DNA of 6,768 nt from Dokdonella sp. GTDB taxonomy: Bacteria; Pseudomonadota; Gammaproteobacteria; Xanthomonadales; Rhodanobacteraceae. How positions within the stretch are numbered: position 1 is the first letter of the stretch; each line of letters starts with the position of its first letter. A model generated the notes under the pieces. It saw only the letters and a list, made by a program, of their open reading frames with translations. It was not told the origin of the DNA and made no database searches. Both the position numbers and the translations under genes were made by a program. The DNA lies in the NCBI GenBank assembly GCA_030150315.1, contig JASLGB010000150.1, positions 1-6,768 on the forward strand. The letters run 5' to 3'. Below are positions 5,252 through 6,768 of the stretch, one piece after another.

Positions 5252-6142
5252 ATGCACGACACCAACCCCTCCGTTCCGCAACGCGATTTCCGCACACCGC
5301 TGGAGCTGACCCTGCTTGGCGCGATCTGGGGCGGATCGTTCCTGTTCATGCGCGTGGCGGCGAAGGATTTCGGCGCGTTCGCCCTCGTCGAAGTGCGTAT
5401 CGTGCTCGGTGCCCTGATGTTGCTGCCGTTCCTGTGGCGCGCCCGCTCCCTGCTGACGGCGTCGCACTGGCGCCGTTTCGCGATCATCGGCGCGCTCAAC
5501 TCGGCGATTCCGTTCTCGCTGTTCGCCTGGGGCGCCGAGCGCGCGCCGGCCGGCATCGGCGCGATCGCCAACAGCACCACCGTGCTGTTCACCGCCCTGA
5601 TCGCGTTTCTGGTCTATCGCGACCGCATCGGCCTGCGTCGAGGCATCGCACTGGTCACCGGCTTCCTCGGCGTGGTGGTGCTGGCCAGCGGCAAGACGCA
5701 GGGCGAACACATTGCCGCTGCGGCGCTGGCCGGTACGCTGGCTTCGCTGTGCTACGGCTTCGCCGTCAACTTCACCAAGCACTGGCTGGCCGGCGTGCCG
5801 CCGCTGGCGGCGGTCGCCGGCACCCTCAGCTGCGCCGCGGTCATGCTGGCGCCGTTCGCGATCGCGACATGGCCGCCGACCTCGCCGCCGCTGCATTCCT
5901 GGCTCAGCGCAGCGGCGCTCGGAATCGTCTGCACGGGTCTGGCCTACGCGCTGTTCTTCCACCTGATCCAGCGCGTCAGCGCCTCGCGCGCATCGACCAA
6001 TACCTACCTCGTGCCGTTGTTCGGCGTCGGCTGGGCGTGGCTGCTGCTTGGCGAGCAGCCGACGTGGACGATGCTGGTCGCCGGCGCCTTGATTCTCGGC
6101 AGCGTCATCGTCAGCCAGCGCGAGGCGGCGCCGTCGCGCTGA
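5252..6142 (+). CDS. EamA/DMT-family transporter (ten transmembrane helices)
   Basis: 296 aa, normal length for the drug/metabolite transporter superfamily (EamA, RhaT-type). It is an inner-membrane protein, likely an exporter of small metabolites; the substrate cannot be told from sequence. Two EamA repeats of five helices each are visible: helices at about 17-36, 43-62, 75-94, 101-122, 131-147, then 154-173, 182-206, 217-240, 250-267 and 271-289. Family signatures include LLGAIWGGSFLFMRVA in helix 1, NSAIPFSLFAWG in helix 3, NSTTVLFTALIAF in helix 4, TGLAYALFFHLI in helix 8 and YLVPLFGVGWAWLLLGEQPT (helix 9 and the Gly-Glu turn). ATG 5252 is the only usable start: no in-frame start lies between it and the upstream stop, and the next ATG (codon 33) is inside helix 1. 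No Shine-Dalgarno sequence precedes it. The stop is 4 bp from that of the convergent peptidoglycan-binding protein gene. Confidence 0.94.
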   Translation: MHDTNPSVPQRDFRTPLELTLLGAIWGGSFLFMRVAAKDFGAFALVEVRIVLGALMLLPFLWRARSLLTASHWRRFAIIGALNSAIPFSLFAWGAERAPAGIGAIANSTTVLFTALIAFLVYRDRIGLRRGIALVTGFLGVVVLASGKTQGEHIAAAALAGTLASLCYGFAVNFTKHWLAGVPPLAAVAGTLSCAAVMLAPFAIATWPPTSPPLHSWLSAAALGIVCTGLAYALFFHLIQRVSASRASTNTYLVPLFGVGWAWLLLGEQPTWTMLVAGALILGSVIVSQREAAPSR

Positions 6143-6146
6143 CCGC

Positions 6147-6768
6147 TCAGCGATTCGTCAGCTGGATCTCGATGCGGCGGTTTTTCGCATAGGCATCGGC
6201 CGTGTCCGCGCCATCGAGCGGCTGGAACGAACCGAAGCCGTTGGCCGACAGCCGATGCGCCGGAATGCCCTGTACGACGAGGTATTTGACGATCGACACG
6301 GCTCGCGCGCTGGACAGCTCCCAGTTGGACGGGAACTGCGCCGTGCGGATCGGGCGCTTGTCGGTGTGGCCGTCGATGCGCAGCACCCAGTCGAGACTGG
6401 ACGGAATCTCGGCGGCGACTTCCTTCACCGTCTCGGCCAGGCTGGCTAGGCGCTCCTGCGCGTCTGTATCAAGTTCGGCGGAACCGGAGTCGAACAAAAT
6501 ATCGGTCGGCAGCACGAAGCGGTCGCCGACCACGCGCACGTCACTGCGCTCGCCGAGCGCCTGACGCAGCTTGCCGAAGAACTCGGAGCGGTAGCGTTCC
6601 AGTTCGCCGACGCGGTTGGCCAGCGCGACGTTCAGCTCCTTGCCGAGGTCGACGATCTTCGCGTCCTTCGCACCCAGATCCTTGTTGGCGATATCGAGCG
6701 CGGCCTGGATCTTGCCGAGCTGGTCGTTCAGAGCGGCCAGCTGGCGATTGAGCAATTCCACGCGTGCC
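6147..6768 (-). CDS. MotB/OmpA-like peptidoglycan-binding protein, C-terminal part (5' end outside window)
   Basis: The frame is open to the window edge (codons GCA, CGC precede the GTG at 6761), so the N-terminus, including any membrane anchor, is missing. Counting from that GTG, residues 1-58 are a charged, heptad-like coiled coil (LNRQLAALNDQLGKIQAAL onward). An OmpA-C domain fills about 75-204: RFVLPTDILFDSGSAEL (81-97), RIDGHTDKRP (128-137), NWELSSARAVSIVKYL (146-161), GIPAHRLSANGFG (165-177) and the closing NRRIEI (194-199). Asp134 of HTD and Arg153 of SARA match the pair that binds meso-diaminopimelate in OmpA-type domains, so peptidoglycan binding in the periplasm is expected. The long coiled coil before a MotB-type domain resembles the COG1360 'peptidoglycan-binding protein' group rather than flagellar MotB itself; a partner gene could lie outside the window. 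Stop at 6149-6147. Confidence 0.92.
   Translation of the reverse strand, partial: ARVELLNRQLAALNDQLGKIQAALDIANKDLGAKDAKIVDLGKELNVALANRVGELERYRSEFFGKLRQALGERSDVRVVGDRFVLPTDILFDSGSAELDTDAQERLASLAETVKEVAAEIPSSLDWVLRIDGHTDKRPIRTAQFPSNWELSSARAVSIVKYLVVQGIPAHRLSANGFGSFQPLDGADTADAYAKNRRIEIQLTNR

Noticed and set aside
4568..5962. 464-codon open frame on the - strand spanning rluE, the gap and the transporter
   Set aside because: Composition is Arg/Ala/Gln-rich and unstructured, and it covers the opposite strand of two recognised genes.

Overview
The window is one GC-rich, gene-dense stretch of bacterial chromosome, with six protein genes on a mostly + strand layout plus two on the - strand, the outermost two cut by the window edges (seven genes in all, five on +). 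Codon bias is strongly G/C at third positions. The gene set is a monomeric isocitrate dehydrogenase, an RluE-type pseudouridine synthase, a DUF1328 small membrane protein, a lipoprotein of the COG4798 methyltransferase family and an exported protein ending in a short Ile-Phe-Ala-Asn-Gly-Phe-Glu tail. This fits a gammaproteobacterium of the Xanthomonadales (Lysobacter/Rhodanobacter/Dokdonella-like). That placement is inferred from content and style, not from a marker gene. I see no tRNA, rRNA, CRISPR array, insertion sequence, integrase or attachment site.

Layout. 1-1216 (+) is the C-terminal 54% or so of monomeric NADP-dependent isocitrate dehydrogenase, closed by a perfect 13-bp hairpin. 1217-1474 is a regulatory gap with two pairs of helically phased direct repeats, a weak promoter candidate, a 5'-leader hairpin and a Shine-Dalgarno sequence lying inside a small inverted repeat. 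1475-3091 (+) is a 538-aa exported protein of unknown function, built from about eight degenerate 55-68-residue units and ending in the tail named above. Two hairpins follow; the second carries a T-tract on the - strand and terminates the - strand DUF1328 gene (3197-3361), which faces it. Divergent from that gene, 3520-4443 (+) encodes a lipoprotein with a SAM-methyltransferase fold. It is followed after 36 bp by rluE (4480-5019, +), probably in one transcript. A 232-bp gap precedes a ten-helix EamA/DMT-family transporter (5252-6142, +), which converges with only 4 bp between stop codons on a truncated - strand gene (6147-6768) for a MotB/OmpA-like peptidoglycan-binding protein.

The genes do not form one pathway: central metabolism (isocitrate dehydrogenase), 23S rRNA modification (RluE), and several envelope proteins (repeat protein, DUF1328, lipoprotein methyltransferase, transporter, peptidoglycan-binding protein). 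Two points deserve most attention. One is the uncharacterised repeat protein with its short conserved-looking C-terminal tail. The other is a methyltransferase fold with an outer-membrane lipoprotein signal, placed outside the cytoplasm where its usual cofactor is not expected. The closeness of rluE to an isocitrate dehydrogenase gene recalls the rluE-icd neighbourhood of Escherichia coli, although the enzyme here is of the unrelated monomeric type.
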